DNA of 64,000 nucleotides from Streptomyces nodosus (GCF_008704995.1 NZ_CP023747.1:7660001-7724000); one strand, 5' to 3'; shown: positions 26,670 to 34,547, counted from the stretch's first letter. Numbers and translations are program-made. The notes: generated by a model from the letters alone, not told the origin.

Positions 26670-28356
26670 CACGCAGCGGCCCCGCACGGGGGCGGACATC
26701 CTGCGCACCGCGCTGCGCCGCAACATCGGCGCGATGGCCTGGGGCACCGTCCTCATGGGCCTGTACCAGGCAGGGGAGACCGCCTTCCCCATCGCGCTCG
26801 GTCTGATCGTGGAGCACACGCTGCGCGATCGGAGCCTCGGCGCGCTCGGCCTGTCGATCGCCGCCCTGGCCGTGATCATCACCACCGTGTCGCTGTCCTG
26901 GCGGTTCGGGATGCGCATCCTCCAGAAGGCCAACACCACCGAGGCGCACCGCTGGCGGGTGAGGGTCGCGGCCTGCGGCCTCCAGCCGGTGGCCAGGAGG
27001 ACGGACCTCAAGTCCGGCGAGGTGCTGACCATCGCCACCGAGGACGCCGACCAGACCGCCGACATCATCGAGGTGGTGCCACTGCTGATCAGTTCGCTGG
27101 TCGCGGTGGCGGTCGCCGCGGTCGCGCTCGCACTGGCCGACATCCGGCTCGGCCTGCTGGTGATCGTGGGAACGGTCGCGATCCTGTCGATCCTGAGCGT
27201 GCTCTCCAGACGGATCGGCAGCAGCACCCACGAGCAGCAGGCCCGGGTGGCGCGGGCCGGTGCGAAGGTCGCCGACCTGATCAGCGGTCTGCGCCCGCTG
27301 CACGGCTTCGGCGGGAACCACGCGGCGTTCCGGTCCTACCGGCAGGTCAGCACGGAGGCCAGGCTCCAGGCGGTCACCGTCGCCAGGGTGAACGGGGCGT
27401 ACGAGGGCACCGCGCTGGCGCTCAACGCGGTCCTCGCAGGCGCGGTGACCCTGACGGCGGGAATGCTGGCCTTCGACGGCCGGATCAACATCGGCGAACT
27501 CGTGATGGCCGTGGGTCTCGCGCAGTTCATCATGGAACCGCTCAAGCTGTTCTCCCAGATGCCGAAGTATGTGATGATCGCGCGCGCGTCGGCCGAGCGG
27601 ATGGCGCTGGTGCTCGCCGCGCCGCCGGTGACCACACCGGGAACGGAACTCCCGGCCGCGGGCGGGGGCCTGCAGGTCGACGGGGTCCGGCACGGCACGC
27701 TCCGCCACCTCAAGTTCACGGTGCCCGCAGGCGAGTTCGTGGCGATCGCCGCCTACCAGCCCCGTGCGGCGGCCGATCTCGCGTCGGTCCTGGCCATGAA
27801 CGTCCCGCCGGACGCGTACGAGGGAGTGGTGCGGGTCGGCGGGCGGGAGCTGGCGGAGCTGTCGGTCGAGGGGGTCCGCGAGCACCTGCTGGTGAACCCC
27901 TACGACGGGGAGATCTTCGCGGGCACGCTGCGCACGAACATCGACCCCTCCGGCACCAGCCGAACGGTTCCGGAGGCCGTCGAGGCGTCCATGCTGGCCG
28001 ATGTCGTCGCCCTGCACCGCGAAGGACTCGACTACGGTGTCCGCGACCGCGGCGCGAACCTCTCCGGGGGGCAGCGCCAACGGCTGTCCCTGGCCCGTGC
28101 GTTGGCCGCCGACACGGACGTCCTGGTGCTGCACGACCCGACGACGGCCGTCGACGCGGTCACCGAGCAGCTCATCGCCCGCAGGGTCGCGGAACTGCGG
28201 CGGGGCCGCACCACCGTCGTGATCACGAGCAGTCCGGCGCTCCTGGACGCCGCGGACCGTGTCCTCGTCCTGGACGAGGGCGTCATCACCGCGGAGAACA
28301 CCCACCGCCAACTGCTCGCGACCGACGACGACTACTGCCTGGCGGTCGCCCGGTGA
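26656..28356 (+). CDS. cchI: ABC half-transporter (exporter type), dead Walker A, intact signature
   Basis: This 566-residue transmembrane-plus-ATPase half-transporter starts inside the end of cchH (14-bp overlap; ATG at 26656). Its ATPase lacks a Walker A (AAYQPRAAADL at the P-loop position), the Walker B Asp is His (VLVLHDPTT) and the switch His is Ser (ITSS), but LSGGQRQR is perfect. This is the mirror image of CchG and implies an obligate CchG/CchI heterodimer with one working ATP site. Likely role: export of desferri-coelichelin. Confidence 0.87.
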   Translation: MTTPDTQRPRTGADILRTALRRNIGAMAWGTVLMGLYQAGETAFPIALGLIVEHTLRDRSLGALGLSIAALAVIITTVSLSWRFGMRILQKANTTEAHRWRVRVAACGLQPVARRTDLKSGEVLTIATEDADQTADIIEVVPLLISSLVAVAVAAVALALADIRLGLLVIVGTVAILSILSVLSRRIGSSTHEQQARVARAGAKVADLISGLRPLHGFGGNHAAFRSYRQVSTEARLQAVTVARVNGAYEGTALALNAVLAGAVTLTAGMLAFDGRINIGELVMAVGLAQFIMEPLKLFSQMPKYVMIARASAERMALVLAAPPVTTPGTELPAAGGGLQVDGVRHGTLRHLKFTVPAGEFVAIAAYQPRAAADLASVLAMNVPPDAYEGVVRVGGRELAELSVEGVREHLLVNPYDGEIFAGTLRTNIDPSGTSRTVPEAVEASMLADVVALHREGLDYGVRDRGANLSGGQRQRLSLARALAADTDVLVLHDPTTAVDAVTEQLIARRVAELRRGRTTVVITSSPALLDAADRVLVLDEGVITAENTHRQLLATDDDYCLAVAR

Positions 28357-28367
28357 ACCCGCCGACC

Positions 28368-28401
28368 GGCTCCGGAGCGGCCCTGGGACCGCTCCGGAAC
28401 C
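28368..28401. terminator. Bidirectional terminator hairpin between cchI and cchJ
   Basis: Arms GGCTCCGGAGCGG and CCGCTCCGGAACC pair over 12 of 13 positions around an 8-nt loop. It lies between convergent genes and can serve both strands. Confidence 0.7.
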
Positions 28402-28403
28402 GC

Positions 28404-29501
28404 TCAGGCGAGGACCCAGGCGACATCCCTGAGCAGGGCGTGCCGCCAGCCCGCCCGGTCATGGCCGGAGGCCGACCGAGACACCCGCACGGTCGCACCG
28501 GCCCGTTCGGTCAGCTCCTCCACCAGGGCACAGTGCGGCAGCATCCGCGTCTCGTGTTCCCCCACGTCGAAGGCGACCCGGAGACCGGACAGGTCGGGCC
28601 GCCGCCGCAGGCGCTCCGCGAGGGTCCCGCCGACCGGGCCGGCCAGAGGATCCGCCGGGTCGGTGGCGTCGGCCGACCACCACAACGACGCCGACTGGCA
28701 GGCCACCCGGGACACCAGTTCCGGGAACTCCAGGGCCGCGTGGAGCGCGCTCAGCCCGCCGAGGCTCTGCCCGGCGACCACCAGCCGGTCAGGGGTGGCC
28801 GGCACGCCGGACTCGGCCACCAGAGGCAGCAGTTCGTCCCGGACCGCCTCCCACAGCTCGGACCGGCAGGCGAACTCGGTCTCCCGGTCCTTGGCCGGGA
28901 GGAAGACAAGAGTGACCGGGGGCATCTCACCACTGGCGACGGCCGACTCGAACGCGGTCATGGCCGGGTGCAGATACAGCCAGTCGTCCCCGTCGAGCAG
29001 CAGGACCAACGGCCCGCCTCCGCCCACCGGATGGACCCGGACGGTGCGCCGCCCGCCGAGCCGTTCACTGGCCCAGCGGATCCTGGCCCGCGGCAGGGGG
29101 AGGACGGCATCGGCGCCGAGGGCGGGCCAGTGCGGCTGGTCCGGGGTGTCCGGTGTGGCCGCGACGGACCGGTCACCGCCCGCACCGACCGGGTTGAACG
29201 GGTCGGCGTATGCCTCGTCGCCGCTGAGGAACTGGTAGGTCACCCGCAGCCGTGCGGACATGCGCATCTCGGCGTACCAGCAGTCCGTGTCGCCCCACCG
29301 GCGCAGGGCCATCGGGTCCGACCAGCTCTCGAACCCGAGGCTCGCCCCGGACCCGCGCCACAGGAACAGGGCCGCCCAGCCGCCGTCGACGGGGATGAAC
29401 GCGGGTGTCCTCACCGCCGCCCAGAAATCGTCGGTACCAGGTGTGCCGGACAGTCCGAACCGGACGAAGTCGTCGTCCGTGCCGGGCGTGGGGCCTCGCA
29501 T
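28404..29501 (-). CDS. cchJ: Siderophore esterase (Fes/IroE-like alpha/beta hydrolase)
   Basis: This 365-residue hydrolase has an N-terminal enterochelin-esterase-like domain (about 1-150) and a C-terminal alpha/beta hydrolase with the nucleophile elbow GQSLGG and following LSALHAALEFPELV region. The start at 29501 is chosen because AAGGAG lies 6 bp upstream; an in-frame ATG at 29543 would overlap the promoter region. In the coelichelin cluster this family member is the candidate for releasing the peptide from the thioesterase-less NRPS, or for opening the siderophore after uptake. The sequence cannot decide between these. Confidence 0.85.
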   Translation of the reverse strand: MRGPTPGTDDDFVRFGLSGTPGTDDFWAAVRTPAFIPVDGGWAALFLWRGSGASLGFESWSDPMALRRWGDTDCWYAEMRMSARLRVTYQFLSGDEAYADPFNPVGAGGDRSVAATPDTPDQPHWPALGADAVLPLPRARIRWASERLGGRRTVRVHPVGGGGPLVLLLDGDDWLYLHPAMTAFESAVASGEMPPVTLVFLPAKDRETEFACRSELWEAVRDELLPLVAESGVPATPDRLVVAGQSLGGLSALHAALEFPELVSRVACQSASLWWSADATDPADPLAGPVGGTLAERLRRRPDLSGLRVAFDVGEHETRMLPHCALVEELTERAGATVRVSRSASGHDRAGWRHALLRDVAWVLA

Positions 29502-29548
29502 GAACATCTCCTTGTGAGAGAGACAGAGAAAGTATAGGCTCATCCAAG

Positions 29549-29567
29549 TTAGGCGAGGCTAACCTAA
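29549..29567. promoter_or_regulatory. Iron box between divergent cchJ and cchK
   Basis: TTAGGCGAGGCTAACCTAA is a strong iron box. It is 47 bp from the cchJ start and 27 bp from the cchK ATG, so one bound repressor can control both directions. Confidence 0.85.
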
Positions 29568-29594
29568 GTTGGACCGTTCCGGGAGGCACTCACC

Positions 29595-29807
29595 ATGAGC
29601 ACCAACCCCTTCGACGACACCGAAGGCCGCTTCCTGGTCCTCGTGAACGACGAGGGCCAGCACTCCCTGTGGCCGTCCTTCGCGGACGTGCCCGGAGGGT
29701 GGACCACCGTCTTCGGCGAGGACACCCGGCAGGCATGCCTCGACCACATCGAGGCCCACTGGACGGATCTGCGTCCCCGGTCCCTCGTGGCCTCCACGGA
29801 CACATGA
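29595..29807 (+). CDS. cchK: MbtH-like NRPS partner protein
   Basis: This 70-residue MbtH-family protein normally binds adenylation domains and supports their folding and activity. It shows the family pattern NPFDD, FLVLVNDEGQHSLWP, VPGGW, and the C-terminal HWTDLRPRSL, with the three conserved Trp residues. GGGAGG precedes the ATG. It is divergent from cchJ and starts the rightward transcript that continues into the amidohydrolase and GNAT genes. Confidence 0.95.
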   Translation: MSTNPFDDTEGRFLVLVNDEGQHSLWPSFADVPGGWTTVFGEDTRQACLDHIEAHWTDLRPRSLVASTDT

Positions 29808-29862
29808 ACCCCCACGGCGACCACCGCGTCCGCGCCGACACCCTCCTGGGAGCACCCCGCTG

Positions 29863-31440
29863 ATGCTCTGCGCCAGACTGACCAACGCCCGCTTCCGCAC
29901 CATGGATCCGGACCACCCGGTCGCCCATGACCTCGGCATCTGGCACGGCCGGATCGTCGGCTTGGACGAGGCGGTGACCTCCCTGCCGGCCCGGGAGGTG
30001 ATCGACCTTCAGGGCGCCACCGTGCTCCCCGGGTTCATCGACGCCCATGTCCACCTCGCCTGGACCGGCCTCAAGCTGGGCACCCCGAGCATCGCGGGCC
30101 TCAGCCGGATCGACGACGTACTGGGCGTCGTGGAGCAGGCCGTCCGCCAGGCCGACTCGCCCGGTTCCTGGGTGAACATCGCCGGTTACGACCAGCGGGC
30201 CCTCGGCCGGCATCTGACCGCTGCCGAACTGGACAGGGTCAGCCATGGGCACAAGGTGTTCCTGATGCATGAATCCGGCCACGGCTGTGTGGTCAACACC
30301 GCGGTGCTCGACCTGCTCCCCGACGGTGTCCCGGACGAGAACGGCTTCCTCGCCGAGGGAGCCATGGGCGCCGCCCGTGCGCTGCGGCTGCCGCACTCAC
30401 AGGACGAACTGGCCGCGGCGATCGGACGCGCCGCCCGGACCTGCCTCGCCGAAGGTGTCACCGCCTGCGCCGAGGCCGGCATCGGCGGCAGCCTGCTCGG
30501 CCACAGCCCCGTCGAACTGGGCGCGTACCAACTCGCCCGGGAGCAGGGCCTGCTCCCGCTCCATGTGCAGCTCATGGTCTCCGCCGACCGGCTGCACCCG
30601 GTCGGCGCGCACCGGGCCGACGGCATCCCCAAGGCCCTCGACCTCGGCCTGCGCACGGGGTTCGGCGACGACCGGCTCTCCGTGGGCGCGCTGAAGATCT
30701 TCACCGACGGCGGCATGATGGCCCGTACCGCCGCACTCAGCGCCCCCTACGAAGGGCTCGGCCACACAGGGCAGTTGCAGGACGACCCGCAGGTGCTCAC
30801 GGAGTCGATCGTGGACGGCCACCTCGCGGGCTGGCAACTCGCCGTGCACGCCATCGGCGACCGCGCCGCGGACGTCGCCCTCGACGCCCTGGAACGCGCC
30901 CAGCGCCTCAGGCCGCGCCCCGGCGCCCGGCACCGCATCGAACACGCCGGGCTCATCCGCCCCGACCAACTGCCGCGCTTCGCCCGGCTCGGTGTCAGCG
31001 CCGTCGTCCAGCCGAACTTCCTGCGCCACTTCGGCGACGACTATGCGGCGATCATGGGTGAGGAGCGAGCGCCCTGGCTCTACCGGGGCAGAGGATTCCT
31101 GGATCACGGTGTCCCCCTGGTCGGCAGCTCCGACCGCCCGGTCGCGGACGGATCCCCGCTGCGGGCCGTGCAGTTCATGGTCGAGCGTGCCTCCGAGTTC
31201 GGTCAGGTGATCGGCCCGGAGGAGGGGATCACCGTCGAGGAGGCCCTGCACGCCTACACCGTCGCGGGCGCCCGCGCCTGCCACTGGGAGGACAGGGCCG
31301 GCAGCCTCACCCCGGGCAAGCGCGCGGACCTGGTCGTGCTCGGTGACGACCCCCTGCGCATGGACTCTTCGCGGATCGGAGACATCGAGGTGGTGGCGGC
31401 ATACGTCGACGGCCGCGCCCCGGAGACCGGCCTGCCCTGA
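29863..31440 (+). CDS. Amidohydrolase family 3 (YtcJ-like) metal-dependent hydrolase
   Basis: This 525-residue metallohydrolase has the amidohydrolase metal motif DAHVHL (about residues 58-63), a HAIGDRA segment (about 328-334), an EHAGL segment following the barrel, and the final SSDRP and GKRADLVVLGDDP regions typical of the Amidohydro_3 group. It begins 55 bp after cchK with GGGAGC upstream, so it likely shares the iron-repressed cchK transcript. Substrate is unknown. Deacylation of an ornithine intermediate or processing of coelichelin are inferences from context only. Confidence 0.82.
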   Translation: MLCARLTNARFRTMDPDHPVAHDLGIWHGRIVGLDEAVTSLPAREVIDLQGATVLPGFIDAHVHLAWTGLKLGTPSIAGLSRIDDVLGVVEQAVRQADSPGSWVNIAGYDQRALGRHLTAAELDRVSHGHKVFLMHESGHGCVVNTAVLDLLPDGVPDENGFLAEGAMGAARALRLPHSQDELAAAIGRAARTCLAEGVTACAEAGIGGSLLGHSPVELGAYQLAREQGLLPLHVQLMVSADRLHPVGAHRADGIPKALDLGLRTGFGDDRLSVGALKIFTDGGMMARTAALSAPYEGLGHTGQLQDDPQVLTESIVDGHLAGWQLAVHAIGDRAADVALDALERAQRLRPRPGARHRIEHAGLIRPDQLPRFARLGVSAVVQPNFLRHFGDDYAAIMGEERAPWLYRGRGFLDHGVPLVGSSDRPVADGSPLRAVQFMVERASEFGQVIGPEEGITVEEALHAYTVAGARACHWEDRAGSLTPGKRADLVVLGDDPLRMDSSRIGDIEVVAAYVDGRAPETGLP

Positions 31441-31513
31441 GCAGCGCTTCGCCGTCCGCCCGGAGCCGAGTGCAGTGGTGCCATGCCTTCGACGGAACCG
31501 AGGAGGGAGAACC

Positions 31514-32044
31514 TTGATCACGGGCATGCCGCGCCTTGCCCTGCCGCCTGCGCGCACCCCGGCGACACCGCCGGTCCGTCCCGCCCGCCGCGAGGACGCC
31601 GCCGCACTCGCCGTACTGTCACGGCCGTTCGTCCGCTCGGGTGCGCTGCGCGAGCGTCCCCTGTCCCTGTACGCCGACCACGCGGCTGACTTCCTGGTGG
31701 TGGAGGCCCCCGACGGCACCCTCGACGGATGCCTGGGCCTGCGAGTCCATCCGGCCGACCAGGAGCGCGGGTCGGGCCCCGCGGGTGTCCTGTACAGCTT
31801 CTGCGTGGCCCGGCACCGTCAGGGATGCGGAACGGGGGCCCGCCTGTTACTGGCGGCTCTGTCCAGGGCTCGCTCCGAGCGGCTGGGCGCCCTGTTCACG
31901 GCGACGACCGGCGGCGGCAGCCTCTTTCTCCGGTACGGATTCACTCCGGTCGACGCATGCCTGGCGCCCTCGGGCTGGGCGAGTTCCCTGGACCCTCGGC
32001 GCAATGCGCAGGTCCTCGCCCTGAGTCTGTGCCTGCCGTCGTAG
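31514..32044 (+). CDS. GNAT acetyltransferase resembling N-acetylglutamate synthase
   Basis: This 176-residue GNAT protein is drawn with a TTG start at 31514 because AGGAGG lies exactly 7 bp upstream; ATG 31526 is the alternative. The N-terminal PARREDAAALAVL, the acetyl-CoA loop RQGCGTGARLL, and a tail combining LFLRYGF with RRNAQVL resemble short stand-alone ArgA-type N-acetylglutamate synthases. With the facing argB it would supply the first two steps to ornithine. Codon 112 is TTA (31847-31849), so translation may depend on bldA tRNA. It follows the amidohydrolase by 73 bp. Confidence 0.68.
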   Translation: MITGMPRLALPPARTPATPPVRPARREDAAALAVLSRPFVRSGALRERPLSLYADHAADFLVVEAPDGTLDGCLGLRVHPADQERGSGPAGVLYSFCVARHRQGCGTGARLLLAALSRARSERLGALFTATTGGGSLFLRYGFTPVDACLAPSGWASSLDPRRNAQVLALSLCLPS

Positions 32045-32057
32045 GAGACGGCAGGCA
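32030..32057. terminator. Bidirectional terminator between GNAT and argB genes
   Basis: TGCCTGCCGTC and GACGGCAGGCA form a perfect 11-bp stem with a 6-nt loop. The stem overlaps the GNAT stop codon and lies 28 bp from the argB stop. Confidence 0.75.
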
Positions 32058-32085
32058 GCCGGCAGCGCCTCTCGTGGCCGTTCCG

Positions 32086-32928
32086 TCAGCCGGAACCGTC
32101 GTCCGGAACCACGGTGGTTCCCGTGCCATGTCGCTCGAGGACGCTCCGCAGCAGCACATGCGGCACCCGGCCGTCGAGTACATGAGCCCTGCCCACACCG
32201 CCCCGGACGGCCCGCAGACACCCCTCCATCTTCGGCAGCATCCCGGCTGTCAGCCCGGGCAGCAGCCGCTCCAGTTCGCGGGCCGTCAGACGCTCGATCA
32301 CCGTGGTGCCGCGCGGCCAGTCGCCGTACAGCCCCTCCACATCGGTGAGCACCACCAGGCGCGCGGCTTCCAGGGAAACGGCCAGCGCGGACGCGGCGAG
32401 GTCCGCGTTGACGTTGTAGACCTGGCCGTCCTCACCACGCGCCACGGGGGAGACGACGGGGATATGGCCCTGATCCAGCAGGGCGCGCACCGTACGCGGG
32501 TTCACCTCGACGATGTCGCCGACGAGGCCGATGTCCACCTGGCGGCCGTCCACCTGAGCCAGCCGCCGCACGGCGGTCAGGGTGTGCGCGTCCTCGCCCG
32601 TGATGCCCACGGCATGGGGCCCATGAGCGTTGATGTGGCCGACCAGCTCCCGCTGGACCCGGCCCGCAAGCACCATGCGCACCACGTCCATGGTCTCCGG
32701 GGTGGTGACCCTGAGGCCCGCTTCGAAGCGGCTCTCCAGACCGAGGTGGCGGAGCATCGCGCTGATCTGCGGTCCGCCGCCGTGCACGACGACCGGACGC
32801 AGACCCGCGTGCCACAGTTCCACCACGTCCCGGGCGAAGGCCCGCCGGAGGTCCTCGTCCACCATGGCGTTACCGCCGTACTTGACGACTGTCGGGCCGT
32901 CCTGAGCTTCCTTCAGCGGTCGGTTCAT
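32086..32928 (-). CDS. argB: N-acetylglutamate kinase paralogue next to the siderophore cluster
   Basis: This amino-acid kinase phosphorylates N-acetylglutamate on the way to ornithine. All key features are present: VKYGGNAM, VVHGGGPQIS, GLRVTT, DVVRMVLAG, VNADLAA, TDVEGLY and the PKMEGCL lysine. With the start at 32928 it has 280 residues. Longer in-frame starts at 33021 and 33042 add a Pro-rich, non-homologous stretch and are less likely. It has no other arg genes beside it apart from the facing GNAT, and an iron box stands upstream, so it is probably a dedicated second copy for siderophore precursor supply. Confidence 0.86.
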   Translation of the reverse strand: MNRPLKEAQDGPTVVKYGGNAMVDEDLRRAFARDVVELWHAGLRPVVVHGGGPQISAMLRHLGLESRFEAGLRVTTPETMDVVRMVLAGRVQRELVGHINAHGPHAVGITGEDAHTLTAVRRLAQVDGRQVDIGLVGDIVEVNPRTVRALLDQGHIPVVSPVARGEDGQVYNVNADLAASALAVSLEAARLVVLTDVEGLYGDWPRGTTVIERLTARELERLLPGLTAGMLPKMEGCLRAVRGGVGRAHVLDGRVPHVLLRSVLERHGTGTTVVPDDGSG

Positions 32929-32996
32929 GAGCGGTGCGCCCGGCAGGGGGCTAAGGCGTTCCAGGGCGGGCAGAGGTCGATCGTCGTCAGGCCCAC
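32925..32996 (-). CDS. Candidate 23-aa leader ORF coupled to argB, with a TTA codon
   Basis: A GTG at 32996 follows AAGGAGAAGGA at ideal spacing, the only good ribosome site between the iron box and argB. The frame stops in TGA overlapping the argB ATG (ATGA). Codon 15 is TTA (32952-32954). If real, ribosomes reach argB only by finishing this leader, placing argB under bldA control. It competes with the view that argB starts further upstream. Confidence 0.42.
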   Translation of the reverse strand: MGLTTIDLCPPWNALAPCRAHRS

Positions 32997-33051
32997 AGGC
33001 GATTCCTTCTCCTTGTCGCATACCGCACGGATCGGGGCACACAAAAGCAAG

Positions 33052-33070
33052 TTAGCTTAGCCTAGCCTAA
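33052..33070. promoter_or_regulatory. Iron box before the argB paralogue
   Basis: TTAGCTTAGCCTAGCCTAA is a strong iron box in the region upstream of argB, with no other gene start facing away from it. It implies iron repression of an arginine-pathway enzyme. Confidence 0.8.
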
Positions 33071-33122
33071 TTTCAAACTGAAACTCTTGGAACCGCTCCT
33101 GGGGTTCTTGGCGTCAGTTCCT

Positions 33123-33779
33123 TCACGGCGTCCCGGCGGCGGTGTGCGGCCCGCGGAACGCCTCCAGCACGGAGTCGGTGGCCACGACCGATGCGCAGGT
33201 GGCGGCCAGCCACCGTAAGGCCGTCGCGTGGTCTCCGGCCGTCCGGTCGACCACGGCGTCGCTGACGACGAAGGATTCGATGTCCCGCGTCCAGGCGTCC
33301 GCGGCGGTGCGGAGCACTTCCGTCCCCGCGGTGGTCCCGACGACCACCAACTGGTCCCGTCCCAGCCTCCGCAGGGTGAAGGGCAGTTGGGTGCCGGCGA
33401 ACGAGCTGGACCGCTTGGCGGTGAGCACGGTGTCACCGACCTGTGGCTGCACCACGTCCACGACCGCATCCACCCGGACCTCGGGGGCGGGCCCCAGGAG
33501 GACGGGGTGGCCTCCGTCCGGGGCGCCTGCTCGCTGCTGTGGAACCCGTACCGCGTACACGACCGGGACTCCCGCCGCCCGAGCGGATCGCGTCAACCGG
33601 CTGACGTTGGCGAGGAGTTCGGTGACGGGCGCGTGGTCGCGCAGGGCGTGCACGAGGTACTTCTGCATGTGCTGCACCAGAAGCGCCGACCGTTTCGGGT
33701 CGATGCTCCAGGAGGGGCCGCCGACGGGCGGTGACGCCGCGGCGGTCATGAGGTAGGGGGAGACGCGCGACGATGTCAT
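33123..33779 (-). CDS. Isochorismatase-fold protein lacking catalytic residues
   Basis: This 218-residue protein aligns by eye with PhzD/EntB-type isochorismatases (RSALLVQHMQKYL opening, RLGRDQLVVVG, DAWTRDIESFVVSDAV, ALRWLAATCASVVATDSVL). The catalytic Asp of the HDMQ motif is His37, the active-site Lys after LT is Ala121, and the hydrolase Cys position is Val155. It is probably not a classical isochorismatase. It starts 25 bp after the DUF2470 gene stop, with GAAAGG upstream of the ATG, and should be co-transcribed from the iron box at 34529. Confidence 0.75.
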   Translation of the reverse strand: MTSSRVSPYLMTAAASPPVGGPSWSIDPKRSALLVQHMQKYLVHALRDHAPVTELLANVSRLTRSARAAGVPVVYAVRVPQQRAGAPDGGHPVLLGPAPEVRVDAVVDVVQPQVGDTVLTAKRSSSFAGTQLPFTLRRLGRDQLVVVGTTAGTEVLRTAADAWTRDIESFVVSDAVVDRTAGDHATALRWLAATCASVVATDSVLEAFRGPHTAAGTP

Positions 33780-33804
33780 GGGCGTCGGCCTTTCTCGTCT
33801 CGGG

Positions 33805-34500
33805 TCAGAGTGGGTGACCCGTGGGGGAGAGGCGGCGTGCTGCGGCCACGAGGGCCTGGATCCGGGAACCAACGTGAGCGCTGTGGTGCACGGGTGTTCG
33901 GAACGGCAGTCGGGCGTCGCGGTGGGTGTGCGGGTATTCGAGACGCAGGGTCAGGCCGTAACGGTCCATTCCCACCGGGAGGGCGCGCTGAACCCCGCTG
34001 TCCGGGAGCGGGCGGAGGAGGCGCATGAACAGGGGGACGAGTTCGCCGTGGGTGTCGACGAGGTGGGTCAGCAGATCGGCCTCGCTCGTCGCCAGGGGGT
34101 CGAGTTCGGTTGCTTCCAGCTCCTCGAAGGCCACGAATGTGCGCCCGGTGGCGTCCTCCAGCACCGCCTGCCCGAACTCCATGCAGGTGCTGTCCGTGGA
34201 CTCGGGTTCGTACGGGGCCGCCAGTACTCCGGTCAGGGTGACCCGGGCGCGCAACCGGTCGCGCACGGGCGTCGGGGCGACATCGGTGAGGTCCAGCCGG
34301 ACCGGGATCCGCCCGGCCGACGGGGCACCGGCACCTTCGGCCGGGGCGTGCAGATGGACGTGACTCATGGCCAGGGTGCCGTCGAGACGGTGCACTTCGG
34401 TGTGCCGCCCGTCGCTCACCACGGTCATCGAATCGGCCGTGGCCAGGATCGAGCGGACACGCTCGGCGGCTGTCGGCACCTGGGCAGGGGAACGGTGCAT
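33805..34500 (-). CDS. DUF2470 (HugZ C-terminal-like) protein
   Basis: This 231-residue cytoplasmic protein carries a C-terminal DUF2470 domain (about 140-205: SEADLLTHLVDTHGELV, then DRYGLTLRLEYP). In HugZ proteins this domain follows a split-barrel heme-binding domain; here the N-terminal 130 residues look like a degenerate split barrel. GGAGAGG precedes the ATG. The iron box 28 bp upstream strongly suggests a role in iron or heme handling. It is the first gene of a two-gene operon with the isochorismatase-fold protein. Confidence 0.78.
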   Translation of the reverse strand: MHRSPAQVPTAAERVRSILATADSMTVVSDGRHTEVHRLDGTLAMSHVHLHAPAEGAGAPSAGRIPVRLDLTDVAPTPVRDRLRARVTLTGVLAAPYEPESTDSTCMEFGQAVLEDATGRTFVAFEELEATELDPLATSEADLLTHLVDTHGELVPLFMRLLRPLPDSGVQRALPVGMDRYGLTLRLEYPHTHRDARLPFRTPVHHSAHVGSRIQALVAAARRLSPTGHPL

Positions 34501-34528
34501 CCGGCCTCTCCAGAACTGGGATGGGAAG

Positions 34529-34547
34529 TTAGGATTGCCTAACCTAA
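34529..34547. promoter_or_regulatory. Iron box before the DUF2470 operon
   Basis: TTAGGATTGCCTAACCTAA matches the iron box except near the left-centre. It overlaps the 3' end of a LysR gene remnant. Confidence 0.8.
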
